Origin: Tubiluchus corallicola
Taxonomy: Eukaryota; Priapulida; Priapulimorpha; Priapulimorphida; Tubiluchidae
Direction of reading: 5' to 3'
Length of the DNA: 64,000 nucleotides
Assembly (NCBI GenBank): GCA_030141605.1
Contig: JAQGDQ010000032.1
Location: forward strand, 813,184-877,183
Both the position numbers and the translations under genes were made by a program. Shown piece by piece: positions 1 through 28,700 of this stretch. Every line of letters begins with the position of its first letter. Position 1 is the first letter of the stretch. The notes under the pieces were generated by a model. It did not search any database. It was not told the DNA's origin and was given only the letters and a program-made list of their open reading frames with translations.

Positions 1-353
1 TTTATTATACATGATTTTCCGCATTTGCATGAGTGTCAGCACATTACTATATATATATATATCAATACACATTCACGCATCAAAAATGTAAGCATTGATC
101 ATAAAATGTGCAAACCTATAAAGATAAAGCTAACCTAACATACAGTATGCAAAGTTGATTTACAACACAGACAATTAAACTTTTCTTATTCACGTGCTTA
201 GCATGTACACTATGTTGAAATGCACACAGTGCAAACTTGATTACATAATACTTAGTATTTGGAAACAGGAACAAAAACAGCAAGTTAGTTTATTTGTCAA
301 GTAAACACTGTTTGGTAAACTTTTGAAAAGGCAAAATAAGAACTAAGACTTAC

Positions 354-3300
354 TTCTTTGTATCCTGCTTTACTTTATAGAAGCGAAAATCAGTGGGATA
401 TTTATGGAATTCAACCATGTGTTTTTTACGGATGTTGCTATCATGGAATCTTTCTTGGCATCCTTCAACCAAACACTGATACTGGAAAAAGCCAAATTCC
501 CATAAACATAAGCACATGAGGTAGTTAGTTACTCTAGCAGTAATTTTGACACACAACACACATGCAGCTTTTTTATAACTTGTCAATATTCCCTTTTCCC
601 ACTCAGCAATTTTAGTTCATTGCACTCTGCATCAACAAATCACACAAATCTGGAATAAATCATTAATTGCTCACAACTTGGTGGTATTAGTATTTTTCTT
701 CAATGCAGAACTATAACTCTTAAATGTATGCAAGTCGTAATGAAAGCACTTATGGCCCATTTATACATAGGACGGTTTTCTGCATATTAAAATCGCGCAG
801 TTTACCAAGTAGTTCATCGTTCAAATACAAAGCGGTTTTTCATAACTTCTATCCCACATTCAGAAATGACGTCGTTCGCTGTGTATGAATGTTGGCACTC
901 TGTTTATATAGGTGAAATCATAAAATTGCTAGAAGACACAGTTGTACATCAGTATACGAAGTATTGCAAAGAAGACCATTGCACGATCGATGAAAAGTGT
1001 GGCATAAAAAGAGAGAGAGAAAGAGAAGGGGGCAAACACACAAATGGAAGGAAGACAGACAGAATCTCACCATAGATAAACAGAAAAATTTTGTAAATTG
1101 TAGAAGGTGTTTTTCGTACTGTGCTTGTGCTCAGTTAGGCTTTTATCACATAATATTGGATTATCTCCACTTCTAATACTATTGTTTCGGTTTTAACAGC
1201 CATTGTGCAATGTCCACTTCATTAACACGTGTGTATAGATCTCTTTTTTCTCCTAAAGCAGAGCCATTGCTGATGATGCATAAACAAAGCCTACTTCTGA
1301 TTGGTTGCTTACAGGAAAATAATGTAGTTTTTGTAAAAAAATCACTCAGAGAGTAGTAAGCGAGAGAAACCATGCAGGCGATTATTTTGATTTGCGATTT
1401 CCCGCATTATGTATAAACGACGTCATCAGTATAACATAGAGCAATTAACAGCGGGAAGCCATGCGGAAAACTCCGCGGGAAATCGCCCTATGTATAAACG
1501 GGCCATTAGATACGGTAGGTATCATCAACAATCAAAGTGACTCACAAACTACACTTTGATCACTCAGTATTTATCACAACAAACTACAAAAGACAATAGA
1601 AAATACAAGAGTAAGGCTATTACTATGTTATCATTAGCTCAGTGTTTTTTCACGAAGAGTGACATGGTTCATAGCACCCTAAAAATCCTATGCTTTTACA
1701 ATCAGTTTATACTTGGAACAGTGTAAGAGCATGCATATATGCTTTTATCCAGAGCTCTCAGCAAGCAGAGTTAATTGTGTAGCAAACCTACACTGTCCTG
1801 ACTTGAAGTAATCACTGGAGATTCAACACACAGATCTGTAGAGCAATAGATAATGGCACAACCCAGTCATTGTGAAGTCAGCAATTAACTTGAAATTTGT
1901 CACTGTCAGGTTTTTTCTGTTTCCGGTTTGGCAGTGCCAGATTGCAATCTTTTTTTCTATAAATGTGTGTGAAAATTCACAGAAATATGCCTGCTTTCGC
2001 AAAATTGTACCCAAAGGAGATGTGATCACTATAACTGCTCTTGCAGGCTTTAACTTAAATTTATAAGTGCAGTAATTAAGTGTATTTTGTGGTCTAAAAG
2101 CTGCCATGTTTTCCTTTAAAAATAAGAGAATGAATGTACACAAGTATGTTCTAGAAACTACAAACAAATTTTTATAAACATTGTTTAATGTGTAAAAAAA
2201 ATCCCAAGTTTAGGGGTAAACTTCTACCGTTTTACATATATATATATATAAGATATATATACTATACATTTATACATAAATAAATAAAAAATATACATTT
2301 ATACATTATACATAAAATACATACATAATATATATATTTTAATGTCTTTTTTGATAATTTAATATCTCATGTATGAAATACTTTTCCTGGTACAGCAAAT
2401 GGTCAAAGAAGTTTTTATAGGATTAAATTACTTACAAGATCTTTGTTTTGCGAAGCGGCTTGGAAAAAAGTATCATGATTTTCAAGGATATGCAGCTCCA
2501 GCAAGTGGTTGGTGACGAAGGATGTCTTGCAGTAGCTACAGCTATGTCGGTGCTGAAGATTATAATGAGACTCGTACAACGGGACTGTTGAAAATGTCTG
2601 ACTACAACCAGTTTCACATCTGACATGTGTGCAGCGGCTGAAATAATAATTTCTTGTTATTTTAGTGCTTGGCTACGATTACCAGATGGTTACAACAGCA
2701 AATGTCATGGTGACTCGGCAATAAATTTCCACACGTCCAAAGTGAAAAAGTTGTTGAAAAAATAATATTGCTCAAAAAATAAGGCCAATATGACAATACG
2801 ATACCCATGCATGAAAAACAAGAGACTATTACCGTAACTTATTTTCTAATGAAGCAAAAAGTATGTTTGACAAAGTCAAGGAAATTTTATTTTCTAAACA
2901 TGAAAATGTTCAAAATGCTCAAAGCACTATGCTGCTGGCAATTCTACATAGTAGTGTCCAAAGTATTTAGCTATGGTTTTTCACTTATTCAGTTTGCCTC
3001 TCTTGCAAAAACATGCAGCAGTATCACAGCCCCAGTATTCATTTGAATTAATTTAGATTAGAATAGATTACTTTATTTCAGCATAAAAAGCCAGACAAAA
3101 ACATTTAAGAATATTACATCACATTACAAAAAATACTGTGATAAAAGCTACACTAAAAATACTATTCTATACAACATATGCCGTAAATAAACGTTTCTAT
3201 CTATCATGTTCGACGACTGTTATTTACAAACAGTCTATTGTGCCACATCTTAAAATAATGAGATCACATAATTCATACGGAGTTGGCAACAGTTATTAGA

Positions 3301-3774
3301 TGCTTATTGTTCACAAGTTCTAGTAATTGTTTCCTGATACTGTAATGGGTTTTCCTACAAAGGTGTGAAAAATGTGGCAATAATAAATTTTGTCCATAAT
3401 GACATACAATAAAAAGTAAAACAATATCCCTTAAAAAGATGTAATTTAACATCGTGGGAAACAAATCACCATTATTTCTTTTAGTGATTTGAATTTTCTG
3501 CGGAACACGTGAAACAATAAATAAAAGCAAAAAAGCAAGCTGAATAAAAACACATACTTTTGGGTTAACAAAGTACAGCTAATACATAACATTCAGAATG
3601 AATGAATAAAAAACTCCTTTACCTGTTTACATCATTAGGGAGCATAACAATTACTTTTGGTGAATTTTTAAGCAGCTCTGTAATTCCATCTTGGAAAAAG
3701 TCACTGTTCAATTTAAAGTGCCTTCTCAATGGTTCATGTATCCAGGTGTGCATATTCTTATTTGTGTCTTGCAT
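354..3774 (-). CDS. ZNF511: ZNF511-like C2H2 zinc-finger protein, 3' end off the left edge
   Basis: Three exons on the minus strand: 3774-3623 (start ATG at 3774-3772, ends in phase 2), 2637-2436 and 481-354 (ends in phase 2 at a GTAAGT donor). All visible borders are GT-AG and the phases match, giving about 160 residues. Exon 1 has an N-terminal block containing SDFFQDG, resembling the FFEDGD block of ZNF511. Exon 2 encodes two C2H2 fingers (CETGC...H...H and CSYCK...H...H). Exon 3 encodes YQCLVEGC, then HMVEFH and YPTDFRFYK, the signature third finger and tail of ZNF511. The family's C-terminal block is not visible at 1-353, so at least one more exon lies outside. The biochemical role of ZNF511 is poorly known; nucleic-acid binding is inferred from the fingers. 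The exact start codon is less certain than the fingers. Confidence 0.85.
753..1505. mobile_element. MITE with inverted ends and TTA target duplication (PIF/Harbinger-like)
   Basis: The left end reads TGGCCCATTTATACATAGG. The right end, read on the other strand, is TGGCCCGTTTATACATAGG. The element is flanked on both sides by TTA (750-752 and 1506-1508). The 753-bp body has no transposase frame. A short GA-rich run sits near 1009-1030, and a subterminal copy of the end motif (GTATAAACGACGTCAT) lies near 1410. A 3-bp TTA duplication is typical of PIF/Harbinger elements; the family call is inferred. It lies in the second intron of the ZNF511-like gene. Confidence 0.75.
2236..2340. repeat. AT-rich low-complexity tract
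   Basis: Alternating TA dinucleotides give way to degenerate repeats of ATACATTTATAC and related words. It lies in the ZNF511 intron between the exons at 2436 and 481. No coding or regulatory signal is visible. Confidence 0.8.
3050..3530 (-). mobile_element. Decayed LINE 3' end in ZNF511 intron 1
   Basis: On the minus strand an open frame (3530-3273) contains a stretch like the C-terminal tail of LINE reverse transcriptases, with LLLPHFSHL followed by THYSIR and a VWxxW-like end. After it, the minus strand reads TTTATGCTGAAATAAAG and then repeats of ATTCTA (3050-3090), as expected for a LINE 3' end with a simple-repeat tail. Similarity is weak and no reverse transcriptase motif is present, so this is a short 5'-truncated remnant at best. 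Confidence 0.45.
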
Positions 3775-4097
3775 AGCAAAGTGTGTTTGAGATTATTTAT
3801 ATAGCATCTAGTGAGCTGAGAGTTCATCTGCAAGAGCCTACAAAAAGCAAACATCTGGTATCCATCCAGCTACGAAAAACATCGTTCAGTATGAAGTTAA
3901 CAATCATTGCTAAGACACAACGTGGTATCTATGTCTACAGATCTACAGATGAATAAATAACCTTGAAAATCCAAGTATTAAGATGAATTTGTCATAAGTT
4001 CACAAGGCACAATTGCTTTCAATTAGCACAAAAAGCCTCATCAGAAAAAGATCTAGGAATTTAAGTTATGGTTTGTCTAACATAAAGTTCAACAGGA
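3775..4097 (-). promoter_or_regulatory. Short ASAP-ZNF511 intergenic interval
   Basis: Only 323 bp separate the ASAP stop codon from the ZNF511-like start codon on the same strand. This stretch must hold the ASAP 3' UTR and the ZNF511 5' UTR or promoter. I found no AATAAA on the minus strand inside it; the nearest is at 3077-3072, in ZNF511 intron 1. A pyrimidine-rich acceptor-like site (TTTGCTTTTTGTAG, minus strand) ends at 3838, about 64 bases before the ATG. It could be a cis or trans splice acceptor for a 5' UTR exon. Confidence 0.4.
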
Positions 4098-7000
4098 TTA
4101 ATCAGCTAACATGTGAACAAAGCTGACAGGAAAAAGCCCACAACGGTCAGGATGATCTTCAAGAATCCCTTCCTTCCAGTTCTCATCTTCAACTGCATCA
4201 TTTGTGATTACAATTATGTCCCCCTCAGAAAATGACAATTCATCATCATTGTCAGCTTCACAGTCATATAATGCTTGGCAACGCCTCGGTTTAACAGAAT
4301 CAACTTTTTTACGAGGAGCTGGTTTTGGAAGCATGTTATCAATTGCTTCAAAAGAATTATTTCTCACACGAACAGGGCTGCTTGAGGGATTATTGCCAAA
4401 TGCACTATTTTCACTAGAAAGAGCAGACATTGATGTTGACATACTGCTACTTCTTGCATGACTTTTGTTCCATGGAATATCTGACGGTAACACAGCAGAC
4501 GATTGTGCTTTGGAAGACAGGCGTGATTTCTCTTTGACGTTGCTAGAGTGACGATCTGTAAAATTTGGCTTGCTTGCTGTAGTAGGTTTCTCTCGTATTG
4601 GAGGCCGACCATCCGTGTTGGATGACCGAGGTGCAATAGCTGGTTTATTACTAGCCACTGATGACCTGTCACCTGTACCACGCAGTCCTGCACTTGGAAT
4701 CCTTGCCCCTTGAAATGCAGGTGGTGGTGGAAGAACAAACACACCAGAATGCATATGAGAATTTCTTGATTGTGACAAGGTATGCACTGTTAGTGGCAAT
4801 TCTGGAGAAGGATTTGGATCAGAGGAAGTTCGGCGGTATTTTTTGGATTCACCTGGTTCCACCACAGGTCTTGCTGGTGGCTTAGGTGCTAAAATATCAG
4901 GCATTTTGATAGCCGTATTTCGCTGCTTTCTTAAACTTCCTTGTGATGTAAGGGACGATGTCATTTTGTTGCTAGGAGGTGGCGGAGGTGGTCCTATGCT
5001 GTTTCTTGATGACTGCGGCGATACCGATTCACTAGGAGATCCAGAGAAATGGTGCACAGATCTGGGTCTAGACGTTGGTGAATCATTAACTGTAAGCCGT
5101 TTATTCTTATCAGGTGTTATCCTTGAATCATCAAGTTCATCATCACTAAAATAATCAACAGGATCATAGATATGATCATCTTGAATTAGACCCCAGTCAA
5201 TGTTCACATTTTCAAACTGTTCTTTTTTGCCAGATGATGCAAAATTCAAAAGTTCTACACATAAACGAAAGCCTCGTTCATTTGCAAGAGCCTTCGGTAT
5301 TTTGCCATCAAAATTTTTAACATCCGTCTTAGCCCCAGAGCGCAAAAGCAATCTCATACATTCAGTCTGATTGTACAGAGAACACAGATGAAGCGCAGTG
5401 TCACCATCCTTATTTTGAACGTCAAGATTCTTACTGTTTTGGACTAGAAAGTCGACTATATGCAGTGAAGTTCCATCCTCCTGTGACACGGCTAAATGCA
5501 AAGCTGTGTCGGTTTTTTCAGTATCAGACAGAATAACTGTAAGATCAATACCTTCAGCAAATACTTGTAATAATGATGGCATATCACGACTTAAAACAGA
5601 AGCCCTCAAATCTTGCATTAGATCAGCACCACAAGAAGCTGTTCTCATGCAATACTGTTTGTCTACGTACTTAGCACGAATAAATTCTTTCCTTTCTTCC
5701 ATTGGACTAGAATTACTTGGCTTGTGCTTCAAAGGCAATGTGGCCTCAAATATTTCATTAAACATTGCATTACCAACAAATCTGGCAAGCAGTAGTTGAG
5801 ATGTTCCAACGTGATCAAGGTCAAGTGATTGTACACGTGAAACATGAACACCCATTTCCCGGTGAACACCCGAACATTCTATGCAAACCAGTATACCAAA
5901 GTTTGTTGAAAGCCATGTAACACCTTCCACTGCACCACAGTCACAACAACGATCATTTCCTGGCTGTTCTCGTGCTGCTCTTACAATACTGTCACGTAAT
6001 TCTAGTAAACTGTCATTTGGTTCAGAATCTTTCCCGGGGTCAGTGAAAGCCTTATTCAGTTGCTCCTCTTTGCTGTTTATCAATACAGACATCCAAGCTT
6101 CCATTTCACCATCCTGTTCTGCCTGGAAATGATATGTCCTATTATGTGAAATGAGATCAAAGCATTTCCTGTCCTCCGGGACAGACTTCACTTGACAGGT
6201 TAACAAATTCAGCTTAACGGGTGGCTTTGTTTCATCTGAATGGAATATGTACAGAAATCCCTCCATTACACTGCATCGACGCTTTTGCCAGGTTTTTCGC
6301 ATTTTACTTTCACTCTTCTTAAACAAATAACCCGACTTTGAACAGCCATGTAACTTGTTACCTTGCAACTGATGAAGGTTGTATCCAGTAGGAACACCCT
6401 GTACTTGTTCTTCTTTTTCCAAATTGAATGAAGATTTCAGTAGTGACCTTAGTTCTAATAGTTGTTTTTTCTCATTATCCTGTTTATGTTTTATCATATG
6501 CAATTTGTTGGACAGTTCACCAACATACATATTAAAATGCTCTATCGTTTTAAGACCATCTTGAAAGAAGTTATTTTGTGCATGGTAATATTCAACAAAA
6601 TGCTGCAAAAGTTCGACTCCCTTTTTTGTTTTAATATCATTCACTTTTATTAAATAGTCGCACATTTGCAGCTGAAACATCCGCCTTTCTTTTTCCATTT
6701 CTTCTGCTAATTCTGCAGGTGATAATTCAGTTCGGAAAAGACCTACTTCTTTAGCTTGCTGCAATTTCTCTTTTTTTAGCTTTGACACTTTTGTGTCATA
6801 GTCTTTCCAAGCTTTATCGAATGGTTTCTTCAGTTCTCCTTTCACTCCTTTTAAATCTCCTTTTAAAAGTGAATCTAATGGAAACATTATAATGTTGTTC
6901 AGGTTTTGCATTAATGTTTTCATAAGTGCTGAAAGTTCTTTCGTAACTACTGAAAATTTCAGAAAAGCAGCACCAACTTCGTCACAATCAAACGAGTTTG

Positions 7001-7262
7001 AAAACACATTGCTACCAAGTTTCTCTAAGTTTTCAGCTAAGAACGACTCGTTTTGTACGTATGTATTTCCTGTGTTGTATATTGCTTTGACGGATTTTTT
7101 CATCTTGCCCAGACAAAGGCGATCTTGGTCCAAAGAATCTTCTAAATTAAACAAAGTTTGTCGACAAACGCCCATCTTATTCACAAAAGTGGCAGTTGTT
7201 GGAGAGTTATAGTCCTCCCTGGTTTCTGCCAGGTACTCTGCTACTGTCATATTCTCGGGCAT
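4098..7262 (-). CDS. ASAP: ASAP-family Arf GTPase-activating protein (BAR-PH-ArfGAP-ANK-SH3), intronless
   Basis: One uninterrupted frame of 1054 residues. Order: BAR domain about 20-280 (with SLLKGDLKGVKGELKKPFDK), PH domain about 309-400, ArfGAP domain about 418-540, ankyrin repeats about 583-670, a proline-rich tail about 725-990, and a C-terminal SH3 domain about 994-1053 starting ALYDC. The ArfGAP zinc finger is complete (C439, C442, C460, C463), and the arginine finger is R468 in SGVHREMG. The protein should stimulate GTP hydrolysis on Arf1/Arf5-type GTPases at curved, phosphoinositide-rich membranes, linking Arf to focal adhesions, endocytosis and actin. The start fits: MPENMTVAEYLAETREDYNSP matches the internal start of human ASAP1. 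Vertebrate ASAP1-3 cannot be told apart here, so the symbol is generic. The absence of introns is odd, since vertebrate family members have many; all key residues are kept, so it looks functional. Confidence 0.97.
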   Translation of the reverse strand: MPENMTVAEYLAETREDYNSPTTATFVNKMGVCRQTLFNLEDSLDQDRLCLGKMKKSVKAIYNTGNTYVQNESFLAENLEKLGSNVFSNSFDCDEVGAAFLKFSVVTKELSALMKTLMQNLNNIIMFPLDSLLKGDLKGVKGELKKPFDKAWKDYDTKVSKLKKEKLQQAKEVGLFRTELSPAELAEEMEKERRMFQLQMCDYLIKVNDIKTKKGVELLQHFVEYYHAQNNFFQDGLKTIEHFNMYVGELSNKLHMIKHKQDNEKKQLLELRSLLKSSFNLEKEEQVQGVPTGYNLHQLQGNKLHGCSKSGYLFKKSESKMRKTWQKRRCSVMEGFLYIFHSDETKPPVKLNLLTCQVKSVPEDRKCFDLISHNRTYHFQAEQDGEMEAWMSVLINSKEEQLNKAFTDPGKDSEPNDSLLELRDSIVRAAREQPGNDRCCDCGAVEGVTWLSTNFGILVCIECSGVHREMGVHVSRVQSLDLDHVGTSQLLLARFVGNAMFNEIFEATLPLKHKPSNSSPMEERKEFIRAKYVDKQYCMRTASCGADLMQDLRASVLSRDMPSLLQVFAEGIDLTVILSDTEKTDTALHLAVSQEDGTSLHIVDFLVQNSKNLDVQNKDGDTALHLCSLYNQTECMRLLLRSGAKTDVKNFDGKIPKALANERGFRLCVELLNFASSGKKEQFENVNIDWGLIQDDHIYDPVDYFSDDELDDSRITPDKNKRLTVNDSPTSRPRSVHHFSGSPSESVSPQSSRNSIGPPPPPPSNKMTSSLTSQGSLRKQRNTAIKMPDILAPKPPARPVVEPGESKKYRRTSSDPNPSPELPLTVHTLSQSRNSHMHSGVFVLPPPPAFQGARIPSAGLRGTGDRSSVASNKPAIAPRSSNTDGRPPIREKPTTASKPNFTDRHSSNVKEKSRLSSKAQSSAVLPSDIPWNKSHARSSSMSTSMSALSSENSAFGNNPSSSPVRVRNNSFEAIDNMLPKPAPRKKVDSVKPRRCQALYDCEADNDDELSFSEGDIIVITNDAVEDENWKEGILEDHPDRCGLFPVSFVHMLAD

Positions 7263-25252
<17,990 letters not shown>

Positions 25253-25760
25253 GAGTTGAAATATTGAGCTGCTATTTTGGCAGTCAGGTGCACATCAACA
25301 TTTGAAAGTCATGTGAATTTTATATCATAATTCCAGCTGTGCACCTTCATGGAAAGATAAGAAAACTACTTGTGGTCACAAGTTTAATTACAACTCTTCT
25401 GTCAGTCATTGTTTTAGCTTGTAGGTCTGATTATTCTCATTGGTGATTTCAGATGAATCACCCCTGTGACGTGTTTATTCATTTTTCTAATTTAATTAAA
25501 TCTAATGACTTGTGGGAGCGGAAGTAAGACTTTCAATACGTGACTAAGAACTCTAATACTGTAACATAAAACTAAGTGAAATGCTAAGTAGCTGCTGGAT
25601 TGTGCACTGTACAGCTGCACCCATATTACAGTCTACACGCGTATACTGTTCAATTTTCCCAACTTTTAATTGACTTTTGCACTGTACAGCACGTCGAACT
25701 GTATGAGTGATTTTTCTGAAGTGCTTAATAAAGAGCAGAGAAAATAATAGTTATGCAGGT
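25253..25760 (+). other. Probable SMAD4 3' UTR with poly(A) signal
   Basis: The first AATAAA after the SMAD4 stop codon is at 25727-25732, followed by a GT-rich stretch (GCAGGTGTTGT near 25756), as expected for cleavage and polyadenylation. Another AATAAA at 26352-26357 could give a longer UTR. Confidence 0.6.
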
Positions 25761-28700
25761 GTTGTAATTTTTAAACAAATTGCTGTGGCTTCTGAAGTCC
25801 CGTTATTAAATTCTTTTGGAACACTAGAAGTCCATTACTGTGTGAAGTTTCAAGTGTTCTGGCACATTATGTTTTTTGTTATATTTTGAAATTTGTCAAC
25901 ATTAGATCAATGAAAGGAGTTGAAGTTTCATGAAAAAGTAAGAAGATTATGGTAACTGTATTACTAGTTCTGCTGATTTCCAAAATTGCCAAAATTTCTA
26001 TTTTTGCTGGTTCATTACATTTTCTATGGATGTTTTACAAATTTTTACCAAATATGCAGAGACCAAATATTATACGCTGATTTATTACAAATTGTGTGCA
26101 TAAAATTCTATTGCAATTTATATAAAAATTATTGCAAAGTGGTTGTAATTTTTCTTATTCTAAAGTTTTTGAAAGTGTTAAATTTCTTCTCACCTATATG
26201 TACATATTATGTTGCCCCCAAGAATTTGGTCCTAGTGACTAACAATGAGATTATCTTGTTTGTACATATATTACGTACATTGCAGGTATGCTTGCCAAAT
26301 ACAAATTTTGAGGTGTTGTGTACATGATTACCTTGTGTGAAATTTAGTTACAATAAATCCAATTTATTTAATATGTAGATCGATTGTAAAAAATATTTAA
26401 ATGCGAATCACTTATTATTCAATTCATTTGTAAAGACATGTTTTTATACCTTCATACCATTAATAGAGGTTTATGTTAATGGATTTTAATTTTTCTTTTT
26501 AACTATGCACTAGATTGTTTTAATAGTATTGTAACATTGCGTGGGGAACTCAAATTTCAATTCAACCATTGAAGCACAGGATTTCTTTATAAAATAACCC
26601 AAGTATGTTACGTATCTACAAAAGCAGTGATGCAATTATATTCACATTACAGTTATCTGTGTAGATACGCTTGACGCATGTAAACAACTAGTGAACAAGT
26701 AGTACTGTTTTGTCGTAAATAAGTAAAACAACAGTAAAATGAGTATTAATTTCAGTATTGATTATTATTTTGTACAGATAGAGAGATTTATTTTTTGTTC
26801 ATAGTGTAATTGCTAATCATGGATGTAACTTGGTGCATAATCTGGCCTACATAATTATTAGTACTAGAACGTATGAATGTGGCAAATTTAGTTCAAATTT
26901 TTAAAATTTATTGTAACTTGTGTAGAGGATCGTATCTAATCAAATCTGTTTAGGTGTTTCTTACTGAATTTAGATAAATTCTAACATTTTATTTGTTTTC
27001 ATATGCTAATATCTCTTCTCTGTTATTCGCATTTCTGTTTAGTGTTAATTGTGGCATGGTACTTTTGTCTGCAATTGTAATTTTTTTGAAACTGAAACTC
27101 AATTTTGCAAAAATGTTTCTTTTATAAAATATTACATTTATTTACCACTACAGCACATGTTTGTGCTACATGTTGTATCTGTTCGTTTCGGTAAAATAAA
27201 CATAAAAATAAATTTGTGTATTTGAGAACTACTTTTGGAATTGCAAATTTTTATGTCATGGCTACGCTTGTATGGTCATGGTATCAAATAATCTGATAAA
27301 TGGTTTATACAGCAGATATACACATATTTTGTTTAATATAAAGTTAAACGCACATTTTTGCTGGACAATAATAATATGCTTCATAGTTTCTATAAATACA
27401 TGTTTTACCTATCCTGTTCATCACTGCTGCGACGAGTGGATATTTGTCAATAAGCCATTGCAGGTGTTTGTAGACCAAGAAATGTATTATGTTAAAGTAA
27501 ATGCAACAAGGGCGCAATTTTACAAACAGCATTACTGTGTTGAAATAATAAAAATTCCTATACATAGTGTGTGTAGTAAGCGAGAGAGCATACTTATGTT
27601 TTTAGACTATCTTTAATAGTAATTGCATGTGTGGCAGAATTAGAGATAAGATCAAGATTTATCTGTATTTCAATACTTTGTATAGTATTATACTCTGAAA
27701 CACGACAACAGTGTTCAAAATTTGTAACTATGATTGAAATTGTTCTCTGTTTTGCGGGCACGGTAAAAAACAACAGCGAGAAGTCATTAAAACTCACATT
27801 GTCTCAATGACTCATGCACACTGCCTCTGCATAAACTGACGTGTGCGGTGCAACTGCACAATCAAAAAACGCTCAGGCAGTGGTGCTTGTAAAGAGAAAT
27901 AATGGCAGGATACATACGCTGCGACGGCATGCTATTACGTTAGCTAATTAGCGATAGCGTGCTGCGACATTGTTTGTGCAAGAGAGATTTCTTGCAACGG
28001 TGAGGTGAAGCCCGCCCCTCTTATGTACAAAATTATTGACTGCCCGTTTTCGCACGTTTCTTTGCGAGGTGCTATTCAAATACGCTCGCGTGTATCGTGA
28101 TTGTGCGAGGATACCAAAGGTTTCCCACGCCGTCTCATAGGCCGCATTATGCCCCAATTGCTTAGCCTTGGATTTCAATTTTTCTGTTTTATGATATTTC
28201 ACTTTCCAAGTGAACATGGAGCATCTGTATGAGTAAAGCACCTATAATGGAATTTTGGAATAACTCTCACCTTTTAAATCAGGACTGAATGCATATAAAC
28301 GTGTCGCGCTGTCTAGCTAATTAATCTGTGACTTTTATTTATACCATGACAAATTGATAGAATTACTTTGAGTTAGCGTCTCATCAAAGATAATGACGTA
28401 CAAACATTTAAATCCCTATCCAATTGATAGGCCCCTGAAAGAAGATAATGTTACTTTAGTAAACAAGTTAATACAATTATTTAAACTGAACATGCAGAGA
28501 CAAAGGTATTTATTTAAAATTCTTTTTTGTGCCATTAAGTCTCAAGAAAGACAATTCGAAAATTTCAAAATATTTCATTATTCACATTAGACCCACACAC
28601 TTTAACATAGAAAGCTTGGCCACAAATTTAGTTAATTTTGGCCACGTATAGGCAGCTTGTGGGTGTTTGATTTGGACACAGATAAATTGGACACAAGGTA

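Noticed and set aside
1-353. Possible last exon of the ZNF511-like gene
   Set aside because: No frame with the family's C-terminal block (CFGQG-like) is seen on the minus strand here.
866-1075. Short plus-strand frame near the left end
   Set aside because: It lies wholly inside the MITE at 753-1505 and ends in a GA-rich low-complexity run.
3840-4097. Poly(A) tract marking ASAP as a recent retrocopy
   Set aside because: No A-rich run or target duplication follows the ASAP stop codon on the minus strand.
4204-7212. Several open frames on the plus strand opposite ASAP
   Set aside because: They lie antisense to a fully recognised coding sequence and have no similarity of their own.
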